NCBI GenBank assembly: GCA_030762895.1
Contig: CM061070.1
Location: forward strand, 35,925,652 to 35,989,651
From: Sophora flavescens
Lineage: Eukaryota; Streptophyta; Magnoliopsida; Fabales; Fabaceae
DNA: 64,000 bases
Direction of reading: 5' to 3'
Of the stretch, positions 1-11,710 are shown one piece after another. The notes under the pieces were generated by a model. The model made no database searches. It worked only from the letters and a program-made list of their open reading frames with translations, and was not told the origin of the DNA. Position numbers and translations under genes: made by a program. Each line of letters opens with the position of its first letter. Within the stretch, counting starts at the first letter, position 1.

Positions 1-73
1 AGGAAGAAATCAAAGGCCCTCCCATAGACTCTGGGATGCTCAAAAGACACCCATTTTGTGTCCCTTGGCATGA

Positions 74-1201
74 TCATGGGAACATGCTTTGAGGACCTTG
101 CTCTTCGCTCAGGGATGGTAGGAAGATTTTTTCTACTGGGGTCAGTCTCCCAAACAGGTATGATATGTCTCTGAACTCCATCAGTGATGGGTATGAAAGG
201 AGGAGTTTTGACAAGGTTAGGGTAAATTTTTCTGGGGGGAAATTGTTTAGGGGTAAGTGAGTGACTAACGGTCCTAAGTTGTTGTGCATTTGTCAAGGCA
301 CATTTTTTATTAATTTACAGTCAGGATGAGGTAGGTAAAGAGGTTCAACCGGTAGGCTGACTTCTTCCTCATACTCAAGTAGAGGATACCATCTGTTGGG
401 AATGTGTTCGGGTTCAGGTTGGTGAGAGTGAAACAGAACTTTCCATTCTCTTTTTACCTTGACCCAATCCTCAGATTTGCCATTATAAAGAACAGAAGTT
501 GGGGTGAAGGGAAATAAGGTTCTCAAGGGTTTGGGGAAAGGAGCACCAGGGTAAATGCCATCATCTGGTTGATTGAACCAGGGATCATCGGCAGGGATAA
601 TATGTTGAAATTGTGGAGTGACTATTTGTGTTGGTTGGGGTGAATGGGGTGTGGGGATGTACACATCATTTTGAGTGGAGACAGCAATGTTTTTATCTAC
701 AGGCACATCACCAATTCTAGTTTCTAAACGAGACACTAAGGCATCTACTGCTATTTGAACAGGATCACTAGCAGAGATGGTTACCTTAGAAGTCTTAATT
801 GTTCTGGATTTTCTTGCTGGTTGCCTTCTAGGTTTTGTTGGAACAGCAGCAGCACCAGAAGTCTTTTGCTTCTTCAGGATTGCAATGATAGGAATGTTGT
901 CCTCATCAGCTTCCTCATCTTCATTATGAGAAAAGATAACTCTTCTTTGCTTCTTTGCAGCAGGAGCATCAGAAGGTTCCCTGATAACAATGCCACCTGC
1001 TGGTCTCTTGGGGGTAGGCTTCCTTGTTGCAGTTGTCTTTTGCGTAGTTACTCTTTTTACTCCTAGGACTTCAGCATTGTTTTGTTCCAACATTTCTTCT
1101 TTTGTTTTCATCAACTCCTCAGTCTTGGCCATTGCAGCAGCAGTATAGGTACTAAGATTCATATTAGCTATATTCATTTTACCAAAGTCTGCACCCGACA
1201 T
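74..1201 (-). pseudogene. env-like protein, C-terminal part (Copia-I)
   Basis: Frame 293-1201 (302 codons) and frame 74-289 are in the same phase, separated by a single TGA at 293-295, so I treat them as one broken frame. The early part is rich in lysine, arginine, threonine and proline (about residues 45-135), has an acidic patch with several Glu/Asp around residue 93, and is probably disordered. The later part contains Trp/Pro-rich segments. It continues the env-like frame at 1213-1899 after a frameshift. The true C-terminus may lie beyond position 1. Confidence 0.6.
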
Positions 1202-1212
1202 TGGTTTTTCAA

Positions 1213-1899
1213 TTAGGATCCTAGCTTGCTCCTCAAGAGTCCTTGCATAAGAATCTCATGAATTCCTTGAGCCTTGAAAATCTTAGAAAGAAGATGGCAA
1301 TAGGGAAATGCTGAGAGTCTTTTCTTGTTCATCACAGCATCTCTAAATCTTCCATACAGTATTCTTGGAAGATTGATCTTCGTTTCAGTAAGAAGATGGC
1401 AGAGGCAGAATTTGTGCAGGGAGGAGAGGTTGTCTTTGGATCCAACCTTATGAAGAACCACCTTATTAAGGAGCTGATGAAGGATGCGAACAATGTCCTT
1501 CATTTCAACATCTTTCCAGATGTCAGTTCTGACTATATCTTCTTTCATGAGACAGATTTCAATAGTCTCAGAGCCACCCAAATCATCTTCCCATGACTTA
1601 GTAAAAATCAAGCCTTCCTGAGCACAGAAAATAGCATCATCAATAGTCTTTTCCGAGACTACAATCTTCTTTCTCAACACCGTAGAGAAGAAGTCAATAT
1701 CAATCATTTGAACATTTCTCCAGAAATCCATAATCAGGTTGGGAAAGACAGAGACCTTCTCTGTGAAGAGTCCTCCCCACTCGGCTGTATTAACATACTT
1801 GCTTATGTCTAGGTGGTAGTCTTGCAGCACTCCAAGGTTGAAATGATGGTCTATTGCCAAGTTGAGCTTATCCACGATAAAGGTTGAAGAAGAAGCCAT
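1213..1899 (-). pseudogene. env-like protein, N-terminal part (Copia-I)
   Basis: A 228-codon open frame starts with MASSS and has an acidic and hydrophobic N-terminal half. It sits directly downstream of the Copia RNase H on the same strand, where legume Sireviruses carry their env-like frame. I recognise the general type (legume 'envelope-like' or 'putative plant transposon' proteins) but no catalytic motif. No signal peptide or clear membrane anchor is visible in this part. It ends 12 bases before the next frame starts, in a different phase, so a frameshift probably separates two parts of one protein. Function in plants is unproven; the name reflects position. Confidence 0.65.
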
Positions 1900-1901
1900 T
1901 T

Positions 1902-2374
1902 TAGGTAATCAGAGAGCTTAGGGTTTGAAAGGAGAGAGAGAGATAGCTCGAGAGGTTAGAGAAGTGTAAAGTTTTACTCTGAGAGAAAATATTGCTTATA
2001 AAGGAATTTTGAATCTCAAAGGTTAAAAAAAAACTTTTGACATGACATGTCATTATGATAAAAAGGCGTTGGTAACATGGGATTATAAAAAGGTCTAGAT
2101 GGGATTGATAGAAGTACCGACTCGGCAAAGAGAATAAAGGATAAATTTGTCTTGAGACAAAATAAATGCATTTATTAACACACAAAAAATATGTTTAAAC
2201 ACAGACAGATGTGAACTCGTTTTAAATTATACAATGGACGCGGTAACCAATATCAGTGGACGTGTCATATGGATGTGCAATACAATATGCAATAGACGCA
2301 CAAATTTTAATAGGTATTAGACGAGCATAGGAAATGGACGCAAAACAAATTTATCTCAAGGCTGGATGCCTAAA
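1902..2374. other. spacer between env-like frame and pol (Copia-I)
   Basis: Non-coding AT-rich stretch between the env-like start codon and the end of RNase H. Short motifs with the dinucleotide pattern 'gacgc' recur around 2229-2345 (for example ggacgcg, agacgca, ggacgca). No promoter or splice signal could be supported, although env-like frames of this kind are thought to be expressed by splicing or read-through. Confidence 0.4.
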
Positions 2375-4802
2375 TTAATCCACACATATCATATTAAGAT
2401 GCTTCCTAATAAAGATAAATATGTCCTCTGCAAGAGGTTTAGTAAAGATATCTGCCCATTGATGGTCAGTATCAACAAATTGTATATCAAATACACCTTT
2501 TTTAACAAAATCCCAAATAAAATGATGTTTAATCTCTATATGCTTAGCTCTAGAATGAAAAATTGGATTCTTAGATAGATTTATAGCAGCAGTATTATCA
2601 CACATAAGTGGAATACTACTTACAAATACATTGTAGTCCTCCAATTGATGTTTGATCTAGAGAAGTTGTGAGCAGCAACTTGCAACTGATATATACTCAG
2701 CTTCAGTAGTTGATAAGGTAATGGTACTTTGTTTTTTGCTTGACCATGAGACAAGATTAGCTCCAATGAAGTGACATCCTCCACTAGCGCTTTTTCTTTC
2801 AATTCTATCTCCAGCATAGCCAACATCACAGAAACCAACTAATCTGTAATCTTCATTTTTCTTAAAGCACAAACCAAGATTAGTAGTACCTTTTAAATAT
2901 TTAAAAATTCTCTTAACTTCTGATAAGTCAGATTCTCTAGGATCACATTGAAATCGAGCACATAAACATACACTGAACATAATATCAGGCCTAGACGCAA
3001 TAAGATGTAAGAGAGATCCTATCATACCTCTGTATACCTTTTGGTCTACCTTTTTCTCTTTATCATCTTTGTTCAGTATGGAAGTGGGATGCATAGGAGG
3101 ATTCATTGGTTTACAATCTTCCATCTTAAACTTCTTCAGAAGCTCTTTTGTATACTTGGTTTGGTGGATGGGCACCTCATCCATTGTTTGTTTTGCTTGA
3201 AGTCCTAGGAAGAATTATAGTTCTCTCATCATGCTCATTTCAAACTCTTTCTGCATTAACTTAGAGAATTCTTTACATAGAGACTCATTAGTACCACCAA
3301 AAATAATATCATCACATGTATTTGTACAACTATGAAATTAGACTTAATGGATTTTCTAAATAAGGTTGTGTCAAACTTTCCTCTATTGAATCCATTTTCC
3401 ATAAAAAGGAACTTAGTCTGTCATACCAAGCTCTAGGAGCTTGTTTGAGACCGTACAAAGAATTCTTAAGCTTATATACATGTTCAGGATGGGTTTCACA
3501 CTCAAAACCCGAAGGTTGCAAAACATAGACTTCGTCATTAATGAAGCCATTTAGAAAAGCACTTTTAACATCGATCTAAAAAAGCATAATACTATGATGT
3601 GCAGCGAATAAAAGTAGAATTCTAATAGCTTCTAATCTACCAACAGGTGCAAAAGTTTCAGCATAATCTATATCTTCTTCTTGAGCGAAACCTTGAGCAA
3701 CAAGTCTTGCTTTGTTTCTTATTACCTTACCATTTTCATCAAGTTTGTTTCTGTAAACCCACTTTGTTCCAATCACTGATTTGTCCTTAGGCAGGGGAAC
3801 CAAAGTCCAGACATCACTTCTTTCAAACTGATTGAGTTCTTCTTGCATGGCTAGAATCCAACCATCATCTGGCAGAGCCTCATCTACTGTCTTTGGTTCC
3901 AACTCAGATACTAGAGCAGAATTGTCTTGTCTCTGAAGGTTGATCTGGTTCTTAGCTTGTCATTGGGGTTTCCAATGATCTGATCTTGTAGATGATAATT
4001 CTTGAAGTACCAAGATTTTTGAACTGTACAATGTTCAGAAGTGGAAGTATCTGGTTGTTGAGTGGGGTCATCTTCTTGATCATCAACTTTTATTTTAGGT
4101 GAGTCTCCTGGAATACTTAGATCAAGATCTGCAAAAGCTTCATCTAGCTCTGATAATTTCTTATCAGACTGTTTGTCATCAAACTTGACATGAATACTTT
4201 CCTCTACTATCAGAGTCCTAGAATTATAAACTCTAAAGCCTTTAGATGTTTCAGAATATCCTAATAGTGTTCCACTATCTGTTTTAGGATCAAACTTACC
4301 AAGTTGACCTTTAGTATTCAGTATATAGCATTTACAACAAAAAGGGTGAAAATAAGATATGTTGGGTTTTCGTCCTTTCCTCGGTTCATAAGGAGTCTTA
4401 TTCAGGATAGGTCTAATGTATATTATGTTCTGAATGTAGCAGGATAAAGATAATGACTTCTTCATCCGAAGTGTCTAGGGACAGAGTTGTCATTGAGCAT
4501 AGTTCTAGCCATCTCTTAAAGAGATCTGTTCTTTCTCTCTACCACACCATTTTGCTGTGGTGTTCTAGGTATTGAGAAGTTGTGAAGGATAACACTTTCT
4601 TCACAGAACTTATGAAATAGTTCATTTTCAAACTCTCCCCCATGGTCACTTCTGATTGAAGTGATACACATGCCTTTTTCATTTTGTACACGTTTGCAGA
4701 GTACATAAAAGACCTTAAAGGACTCATCCTTGTGAGTTAGGAACATAACCCATGTCCATCTAGTGTAATCGTCTACTATGACAAGACCATATTTCTTACC
4801 AC
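2375..4802 (-). pseudogene. Copia-I pol, 3' half: integrase C-part, RT, RNase H
   Basis: Read on the minus strand. Integrase core is at 4516-4802 with the motifs DDYTRW and PQQNGVVERKN. A linker frame is at 3911-4465. RT begins at 3576-3902 (KARLVAQGF, ETFAPV) and continues at 3330-3521 (SLYGLKQAPRAWYDRL). RNase H is at 2657-3184 (STTEAEYISVASCCSQLL) and ends at 2375-2644 (MCDNTAAI, HIEIKHHF). Domain order IN-RT-RH is Copia. At least five frame breaks separate these pieces. At about 3310-3320 a one-base deletion lies inside the RT active-site YVDD block: the intact Copia-II copy reads YVDD at the matching place (about 41155-41165) while this copy shifts frame there. RT cannot be active. Confidence 0.93.
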
Positions 4803-4823
4803 CACTAGTGCAAAAAAGGGATT

Positions 4824-5276
4824 CTACATCGGAGTTTACACATCGGTTTAGTATAAACCGATGTGTAAAACGAGGCGGTGGCATTTTTGAAATTCAAAGG
4901 AAAGTATTACACATCGGTTTAGAGATTAACCGATGTGTAATACTTTTCCACATCGGTTATATATAACCGATGTGTAAAATTAAAATAAAAAAATTTAAAA
5001 CTCGGAATTTTTAACATTCAACATCGGTTCTTTTTGAACCGATGTGTAAAATGGTGAGTAACCACATCGGTTTTTAAATAACCGATGTATAAAATTATAA
5101 AGAAAAAAAATAGAAATTTAGGTTACACTTTTACACATCGGTTTTTATTAACCGATGTATAAAATTTAAAAGAAAAAATCAGAATTTAAATGTTTCATGT
5201 TTACACATCGGTTTTTGCATAACCGATGTGTATAATATGTTTAACACATCGGTTTTCCTCATAACCGATGTGTAAT
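4824..5276. repeat. CACTA-A left subterminal hairpin array
   Basis: About eight back-to-back pairs of the form ACACATCGGTT, a 4-9 base loop, then AACCGATGTGT, each able to fold as a hairpin. Examples begin near 4837, 4909, 4949, 5021, 5063, 5134, 5200 and 5244. In En/Spm and relatives, short subterminal motifs are binding sites for the element's DNA-binding protein (TnpA type); here the sites are consistently paired head to head instead of scattered. Spacing is roughly 40-70 bases with AT-rich sequence between. Confidence 0.93.
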
Positions 5277-5850
5277 AGTCCCATTTTTCTATTTCCCTCC
5301 GTGTGTTTTGCGCCCTCATTCTCAGTTTCTGAACGTACCCTAAAACACAACACTCCCTCCCTCTGCTAACGCGCGTTGTCACTGCTTTTCCATCTCTCTC
5401 ACTGCACTCACATCCGCGAGCTACCCTCAGGTATGCGTCTCTCTCTCTCTCTCATTCCCATTCTCTCTCTGCATTTCCTTCTTCTCATTCTCTCTCTCTG
5501 CATTTCCTTCTTCTCATTCTCTCTCTTTCTTTCTCTTTCTCTCTCTCGCTCCCTTCTTCACGTCCTTTTTCCCTTTTTCAATCGTAGACAAAGAAGACCA
5601 TCGCGATCGCGAGCCTTCATTTTCTGCTTCGTAAGAGAACCACTGAGAACCAAAGCCGCGAGCTACCCTCGTTTGCGTGAAGAGCGCCATTTTTGCTCGT
5701 CCCTCAGGTATATATTTGTTTCTTCTTTAGAAAAGTTATGAACTTTGACTCGAAATGGTTGGATAATATACTTGCATGTGTTGTTCTGTTGCTCCAAGAC
5801 TGGATTTTTCCAGTGGTGGTATCACCCGCCAGTCCAGAGCAGTCTTGCTG
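5277..5850 (+). promoter_or_regulatory. probable 5' leader of CACTA-A
   Basis: Follows the subterminal array. It starts with a segment shared with CACTA-B ('ccctaaaacacaa' then 'ctccctccctctgctaacg' near 5338-5370), then pyrimidine-rich (CT)n tracts at about 5435-5550. Possible splice donors of form CAG|GTAT occur at 5430 and 5708. The shared segment suggests both copies use the same promoter and leader. No TATA box could be assigned with confidence. Confidence 0.5.
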
Positions 5851-6389
5851 TCACGGCTTGGCCGTGACGGATTCTCGATCGGGAGGTTGCTTCATCGGGT
5901 TGTTCTGTCACGGCCGTGACCACCATCACGGCAAGGCCGTGATCGCTTCGCCTGTGAGGGTGCGGGTTGGGATTGGCATGTCACGGCCGTGATGGCCATC
6001 ACGGCCAGGCCGTGATAGGTTCTCGCCTTGGAGGATGCTTCACTGTTGGTTGGTCTGTCACGGTGCGTGACCACCATCACGGCAAGGCCGTGATCGTTTC
6101 GCTGTGAGGGTCTGGTTCGATTGGCATGTCACGGCCGTGATGGCCATCACGGCCAGGCCGTGATAGGGTCTGCCTTAGAGGTTGCTTCACGGGTTGGTCT
6201 GTCACGGCCGTGACCACCATCACGGCCTGGCCGTGATCGATTACTCGTGAGGGTGGTGGGTACAGCTGCCATGTCACGGCCGTGATGGGCAGCACGGGAT
6301 GGCCGTGACCAGTTCTGACTTTTCCATTCTTTCTTTTAAGCTATACTCGATCACGGCCGTGATGGCTTTCAAGGCTAGGCCGTGAAGGG
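5851..6389. repeat. GC-rich palindromic array (TCACGGCCGTGA) in CACTA-A
   Basis: The 12-bp palindrome TCACGGCCGTGA occurs at 5908, 5981, 6129, 6202, 6274 and 6351, with a mutated copy at 6058 (spacings 73, 77, 71, 73, 72, 77). Two variants alternate: one followed by CCACCATCACGGCAAGG, the other by TGGCCATCACGGCCAGG, so the higher-order unit is about 147 bp. Each unit also holds a second inverted stem (ATCACGGC..GCCGTGAT). The array is far richer in G+C and CpG than its surroundings, and lies between leader and transposase start. This matches by position and composition the 'downstream control region' known from maize En/Spm; the equivalence is inference. Confidence 0.85.
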
Positions 6390-6883
6390 CTCTGTTTGGC
6401 TAATTTTCTTCACTTTTCAAGCCCCATCTTCATGCAAGCTACATAAATAGTAAAGCCTTAGTTTCCCGTTTGAGATGCAATACTAATGAGCGTACGTGTA
6501 CGTGCTTAATGTACCGCTCATTGTGTTGGATCTTGAATTGTCCAAAGTTGGACAGTTTGGGAAAAAACTTTTTCTTAATTCAGTTAAAATAGTTATTCAT
6601 TGGTTCTAATGTTATATACTTGATGAAAGTTCGGATTGATACATTTCCTTTCGTTCTCCGGGTGCATACTTTATCGTGGTGGATGTCATCGCGTTCAAGT
6701 AGTGTACGTCGGAGACCGCGGGGAAATGCTGCCGAAATTTTGTTGAGTATGAGCATGAGAGTTAAGGACTAACTGTTAACCGAATGTTGGAAAAGTTTCT
6801 TCTCGAATGGGATAGGGCCATACCCTGTCATAAGAAGTGGTTGATGAATATGTTGGACTAAGTACGAAGGTATTGGTTTAGTC

Positions 6884-9800
6884 ATGGATCGCGGTTGGAT
6901 GAATGCTAGACGGACAAGTGATGAGTATGAGAATGGAGTGGAAGATTTTCTACAGTTTGCAAAAACAAATGCTCCTGATAGTGGTAACGGAAGGTTTTAT
7001 TGTCCTTGTGTTAACTGTTTGAATGAGAGACGACTAGAAGCTGAGGAGATACGTGATCATCTTATTTGTGAGGGGATTTGCAAGAGTTATACAACATGGA
7101 TATGCCATGGTGAATCGTTAGACAAAGCCGAGGGTGTCGGATAGAGAGGAAGTTGATGACGTGGAAATGGACGATGGACTAGAGGACATGATCCGTGATG
7201 TTGGGCAAGAGTCTTTTCGGCGCGCACATGTGTATGATACTTTGTGCAGTGATGCGCAAGTGGCTTTGTATCCGGGTGCACTAATTTCACACGGTTGTCG
7301 GTGGTGTTAAGATTGTTCAATGTGAAGGCGAGAAATGGGTGGAGCGATAAAAGCTTTACCGAATTGCTTGAGTTGTTGAAAGAAATGCTTCCGAAGGCAA
7401 CACATTGCCATCTCGAAACTATGAGGCGAAGAAGATATTGTGTCCGATGGGTATGGAGTATAAGAAAATACACGCTTGCCCCAATGATTGCATATTGTAC
7501 AGGAAAGAGTTTGAAGAGATGCACGAGTGCCCAGGTGTGGGGTATCACGCTACAAAGTGAAGGATGGTGATTCTAGTTGTGATGTGGTCACTAAAGGTCC
7601 TCCCCGCGAAGGTGTTATGGTATCTTCCCGTGATTCCGCGGTTCAAGCGATTGTTTGCTAATGTAAATGACGCAAAGAACATTAGATGGCATGCAGATGA
7701 GAGGAAGTGTGATGGATGCCTTCGCCATCCGCCGATTCTTTGCAATGGAAGAGAATTGATAGTTTGTTTCCGGATTTCGGCAATGAGCCCGTAAACCTCA
7801 GGCTTGGACTTGCTACCGATGGAATGAATCCATATGGAAACTTAAGTAGTATTCATAGTTCATGGCCTGTTCTCCTTGTAATTTACAACCTGTCTCCTTG
7901 GTTGTGCATGAAGCGCAAATACATTATGTTAAGTATGATGATTTCGGGTCCTAAACAGCCAGGAAATGATATTGATGTTTATCTCGAGTCCCTTGATTGA
8001 AGACTTGAGAATGATGTGGGATGAAGGCGTTGATGTGATCGACGGGTATTGCCGTGAGACATTCAGATTGCGTGCCATGTTATTTTGCACCATCAATGAC
8101 TTTCCAAAGATACGGGAACCTGTGTGGGTATAGTGTTAAGGGGCATAAAGCATGTCCAATATGTGAAGAAGGCACATGTTACCATCAACTGCAACATGGA
8201 AGGAAGACGGTCTACCTTGGGCATCGGAGATTTCTCCGACGTAATCATCCTTATCGTAGATTGAGGAAAGCTTTCAATGGACTTCCGGAGAATGAAATTG
8301 CTCCGGTGGCCTTGACTCGGAGAGCAAGTTTATGAAAGGGTGAACAAGCCTAATGTTATCTATGGGAAGACCCGGAAGAAGGCTACGAGAGAAGAAAATA
8401 TGGAAGAAGAGGTCGATCTTCTTTGATCTTCCATACTGGTGCAAGCTTGATGTAAGACATTGTATTGATGTGATGCATGTAGAGAAAAATGTGTGTGACA
8501 GTTTAATCGAACGCTTCTCAACATTCAAGGCAAGACAAAGGATGGTGTGAATGCTCGCCTGGATCTAGTTGCGATGGGTATACGAGAGCAGTTAGCTCCA
8601 CTTAAAGTGGGGGATAAGAAGACTTATTTGCCCCCAAAGATGTCATACTTTATCAAAAAAAGAGAAAAGAAGTTTCGTGAATGTCTACGGGAGTCAAAGT
8701 GCCACAGTGGTTACTCTTCAAATATCAGAAGACTTGTCTCAATGACAGATCTCAAATTAGTTGGCTTAAAGTCTCATGATTGTCATGTCTTGATGCAACA
8801 ACTACTACCGGTGGCCATTCGTGACATATTGCCTAAAAAAGTCAGACATGCCATTACTAGGTTATGCTTATTCTTCAATGCTATATGTAGCAAGGTCATT
8901 GACACTAAAAATTTGGATGAGTTGGAAAATGAGGCAGCCATTGTATTGTGCCAATTGGAGATGTATTTTCCACCTTCATTTTTTGACATCATGGTTCATT
9001 TGATTGTTCATCTAGTGAGGGAGATTAGATTGTGCGGTCCCGTTTATTTAAGGTGGATGTACCCGGTTGAGCGATACATGAAGATCCTGAAAGGATATAT
9101 GAAAAATCCACACCGTCCCGAAGCATCTATTGTTGAAAGGTATGTTGCGAAGAAGCTATTGAGTTTTGTACAGACTACATGTCGGAAGCGGAACTCGTAG
9201 GGCTTCCAAGTCTCGTCACGAAGGAAGATATGATGCTAAGGGTACACGAGGTATCACTGTTAAGAGCATGGATCGGGAGGAAGTGCTTCAAGCACATTTG
9301 TATATATTGAATAACACCGATGAGGTTGAACCATACTTATGTGAGCATAAAAGCATTATCAATGAAACTTACCCTAGAATGAATGAAAAATGGTGTTTGA
9401 ACAAGCATAACAAGACTTTCTTGAACTGGTTTAAAGAAAAAATTGCAAAGGATGGTACTGCTTCTGCTACATTAAAATGGCTAGCACAGGGGCCTAACTT
9501 TGATGTCATATGCTGGAGTGGGTACGATATCAATAAGTTTTCCTTCTATACTAAGGACCAGGATGACAAAAGTACTATGCAAAACAGTGGGGTTATGGTC
9601 GTCGCTGAGTCCATGCATTTCTCTAGTTCGAAAGATAAAAACCCTGTTATGGCATCAGTTTCATACTTTGGAATCATTGAAGAGATATGGGAGGTTGATT
9701 ACACGAAGTTTAGAGTAAATTTTTTTAAATGTCGGTGGGTCGACAGGAACAATGGTGTGCAAACCGATGAGTTAGGATTCAAATTGGTGGACCTTAGTAA

Positions 9801-10074
9801 GGTAGGTAATAAAGAGGAACCTTTCATCATGGCATCCCAAGCAAAACAAGTGTTTTATATCCGTGATCCTTCTAACAAAAGGTGGTCAGTGGTTCTCCAG
9901 GAAAAAACATGTATAATGGTAGTGAGGGAAATCACGATTCAACTCTTGATATTTCTCGATACTCCTTCTTTCTCAACACGAGTGCCTAATTTCAATGAGG
10001 AAAATGAAGTGGATGATGTACATGCTACTCGTAATGATCACCAAGAAGGGTTATGGGAGAACTTTACTAATTGA
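6884..10074 (+). pseudogene. CACTA transposase, TNP2 type (broken)
   Basis: Domains run in the normal TNP2 order. The transposase-associated domain is at 6884-7130 (MDRGWM, FYCPCVNCLN). The TNP2 catalytic region is at about 7270-8330, with LATDGMNPYG at 7807-7836, which contains the first expected acidic residue, and GYSVKGHKACPICEE at 8126-8170. The DUF4218 region is at 8560-9180 (LKSHDCHVLMQ, WMYPVERYM). The DUF4216 region is at 9700-9900 (KCRWVDRNNG, FYIRDP). In CACTA elements this protein cuts the ends. Reading is interrupted repeatedly: a shift near 7128, a stop after 7310 in the alternate frame, and further shifts near 7390, 7560, 7730, 8000 and 8335. The C-terminal 9166-10074 part is one open frame. 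Start ATG at 6884 was chosen because the domain begins at its first residues. Confidence 0.92.
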
Positions 10075-10245
10075 CCACAAAGTAAGTTTATTTTGATATT
10101 ACCATCAAGTTTGGCATATTATGTGTTTACGTTGATATTTATAAGTTATGTTTATGTCCGTTGATCGATATTTATAAGTTATGTTTGATATTTATCCCGA
10201 CATACTAACAAGTTTTTTTTTTGTTTTGTGTTTAAACAGGTATAC

Positions 10246-11665
10246 ATGGCTGATCATGAGGATACACCTCCTTCATGCAGCGGGTCGAGACCCCGTCTCT
10301 ACAGTAGAAAGGGTAGACGTGCCACACGGATGAGGCATTTGACCGCCAACCGTGGGTCAAATCGAGAGGATAAGAGTAGATTTTGATGATAACCTCAAAC
10401 CTATTGGGCCAATGGAAGATCAGTTTACAGTTTTGTGGCGACCCTTGCTAGGAACAGGCCTAGTATACTCATTGATAGGTGGAGAGATGTACGCAGCGGA
10501 CGTGAAGGAGCAGATATGGGAGAGTATTCTGGTATCTATACTTCTACGTCCCTGTGTTTGTCTGTATCTACTTTATTTTTATCTTAATAATATCATACAA
10601 GAATTCGTTGATTCTTTTGGTCTTAATGTAGTTGACATTTGACATACCAGGATACATACGCTATGAAGAAGCGTTCTTTCAAGTATCTTTGGAGAGCGTT
10701 GGAGGGGTTTTAAGGCCGACACAGGCAGATACTATATATTCGGTCCAAAAAGTAAAAAGAACCCACTTGAGGTGTATCCGTTTCTTGACAAGGCGACGTG
10801 GGATCGCTTTGTTCAGAGCCGACGTGATCCCGACTTTTCAAGTTAACTTATTTGATTTGTCTCTAAATTTATGTAATTGCATTAATTTCATTTACTTATG
10901 TAATTTAATTGTCTTTTATTTATAACAGGAGAAGAGCAAAAATCGTCAGGAAAACCAAAGAAAGAAAGTCTACCACCATTTCATGTCTCGAGGCTGATAT
11001 AAAAAGATTGTTAATAAAATGTTTGAATAGCAAAAGAAAGCACGTCGGAGGGCAAGCATCTCAAAGCGGATCCTAATGCTGAAAATCTTCGAGAGGTTGT
11101 TTATCCACCTCCTCCCCCACTCCATCGTTCATGGAAGAGGGGACGACACTGAAATACGGGACAATATACATCCGTGGAGGCCCGCCAATTAGATGAGAGG
11201 ATTGTAAGTATAGTTTGTTGTAATTGTCATTTTAAGATTGTTACCGAATTGTAATGTGACCTGATATTTTTATGTGATAGGATGCCTTGGATGATCAGCT
11301 AACCCAAGGAACCTTTGTTCCTAGAGGACGCAATGATATCTTATCTACGCCATCGGTAGAAACCAGACCACCCGGCCGTGTCATTGGTGTTGGATGGGGA
11401 GTCGGCATTCGCCAATACCATGGTTCATCTTCACATTCCTCCCACGAGGATTCGGTTGCGCAGATAGAGCACAACTAAAACAGGAGATTGCAGTGAGCTT
11501 CGACAGGAGATGAACGAGCGGTTGCCCAAAGAGATGGCAATATTTACTTCTTTGTCCCAAAGAGATGACAGTAGGTGTCCAACCCTCTGTCCAACCCTCT
11601 GTCCATGTGAGCACTAAGGGCTCATGTGATCCTCCTCATCATCCTGAAAATGATGATGATGCTGC

Positions 11666-11710
<45 letters not shown>

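Larger units (their letters stand above)
1..4802 (-). mobile_element. Copia-I (Sirevirus-like LTR retrotransposon), 3' part
   Basis: This is the downstream half of a Ty1/Copia element read on the minus strand. From high to low coordinates it holds the second half of integrase, reverse transcriptase, RNase H and then env-like reading frames, which is the Sirevirus layout of pol followed by an extra env-like frame. The left end, including the 3' LTR, lies outside the window. The element resumes at 14096 after the CACTA-A insertion: integrase sequence stops at 4802 and continues in register at 14099 apart from the 3-bp duplication. All coding parts carry stops and frameshifts, so it is an old copy. 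Confidence 0.93.

Noticed and set aside
755..1066. Plus-strand open frame inside the env-like region
   Set aside because: Antisense shadow of the env-like frame; no domain and composition follows from the Lys/Pro-rich opposite strand.
4824..5276. CRISPR-like regular repeats
   Set aside because: Hairpin motifs are CACTA subterminal sites in a plant transposon; spacers are not unique and no cas genes exist.
5892..6295. Minus-strand open frames over the GC palindromic array
   Set aside because: They consist only of the repeat translated; length follows from repeat periodicity, not coding constraint.
7087..7548. Minus-strand 153-codon frame opposite the transposase
   Set aside because: Antisense to the TNP2 gene, whose domains are recognisable on the plus strand.
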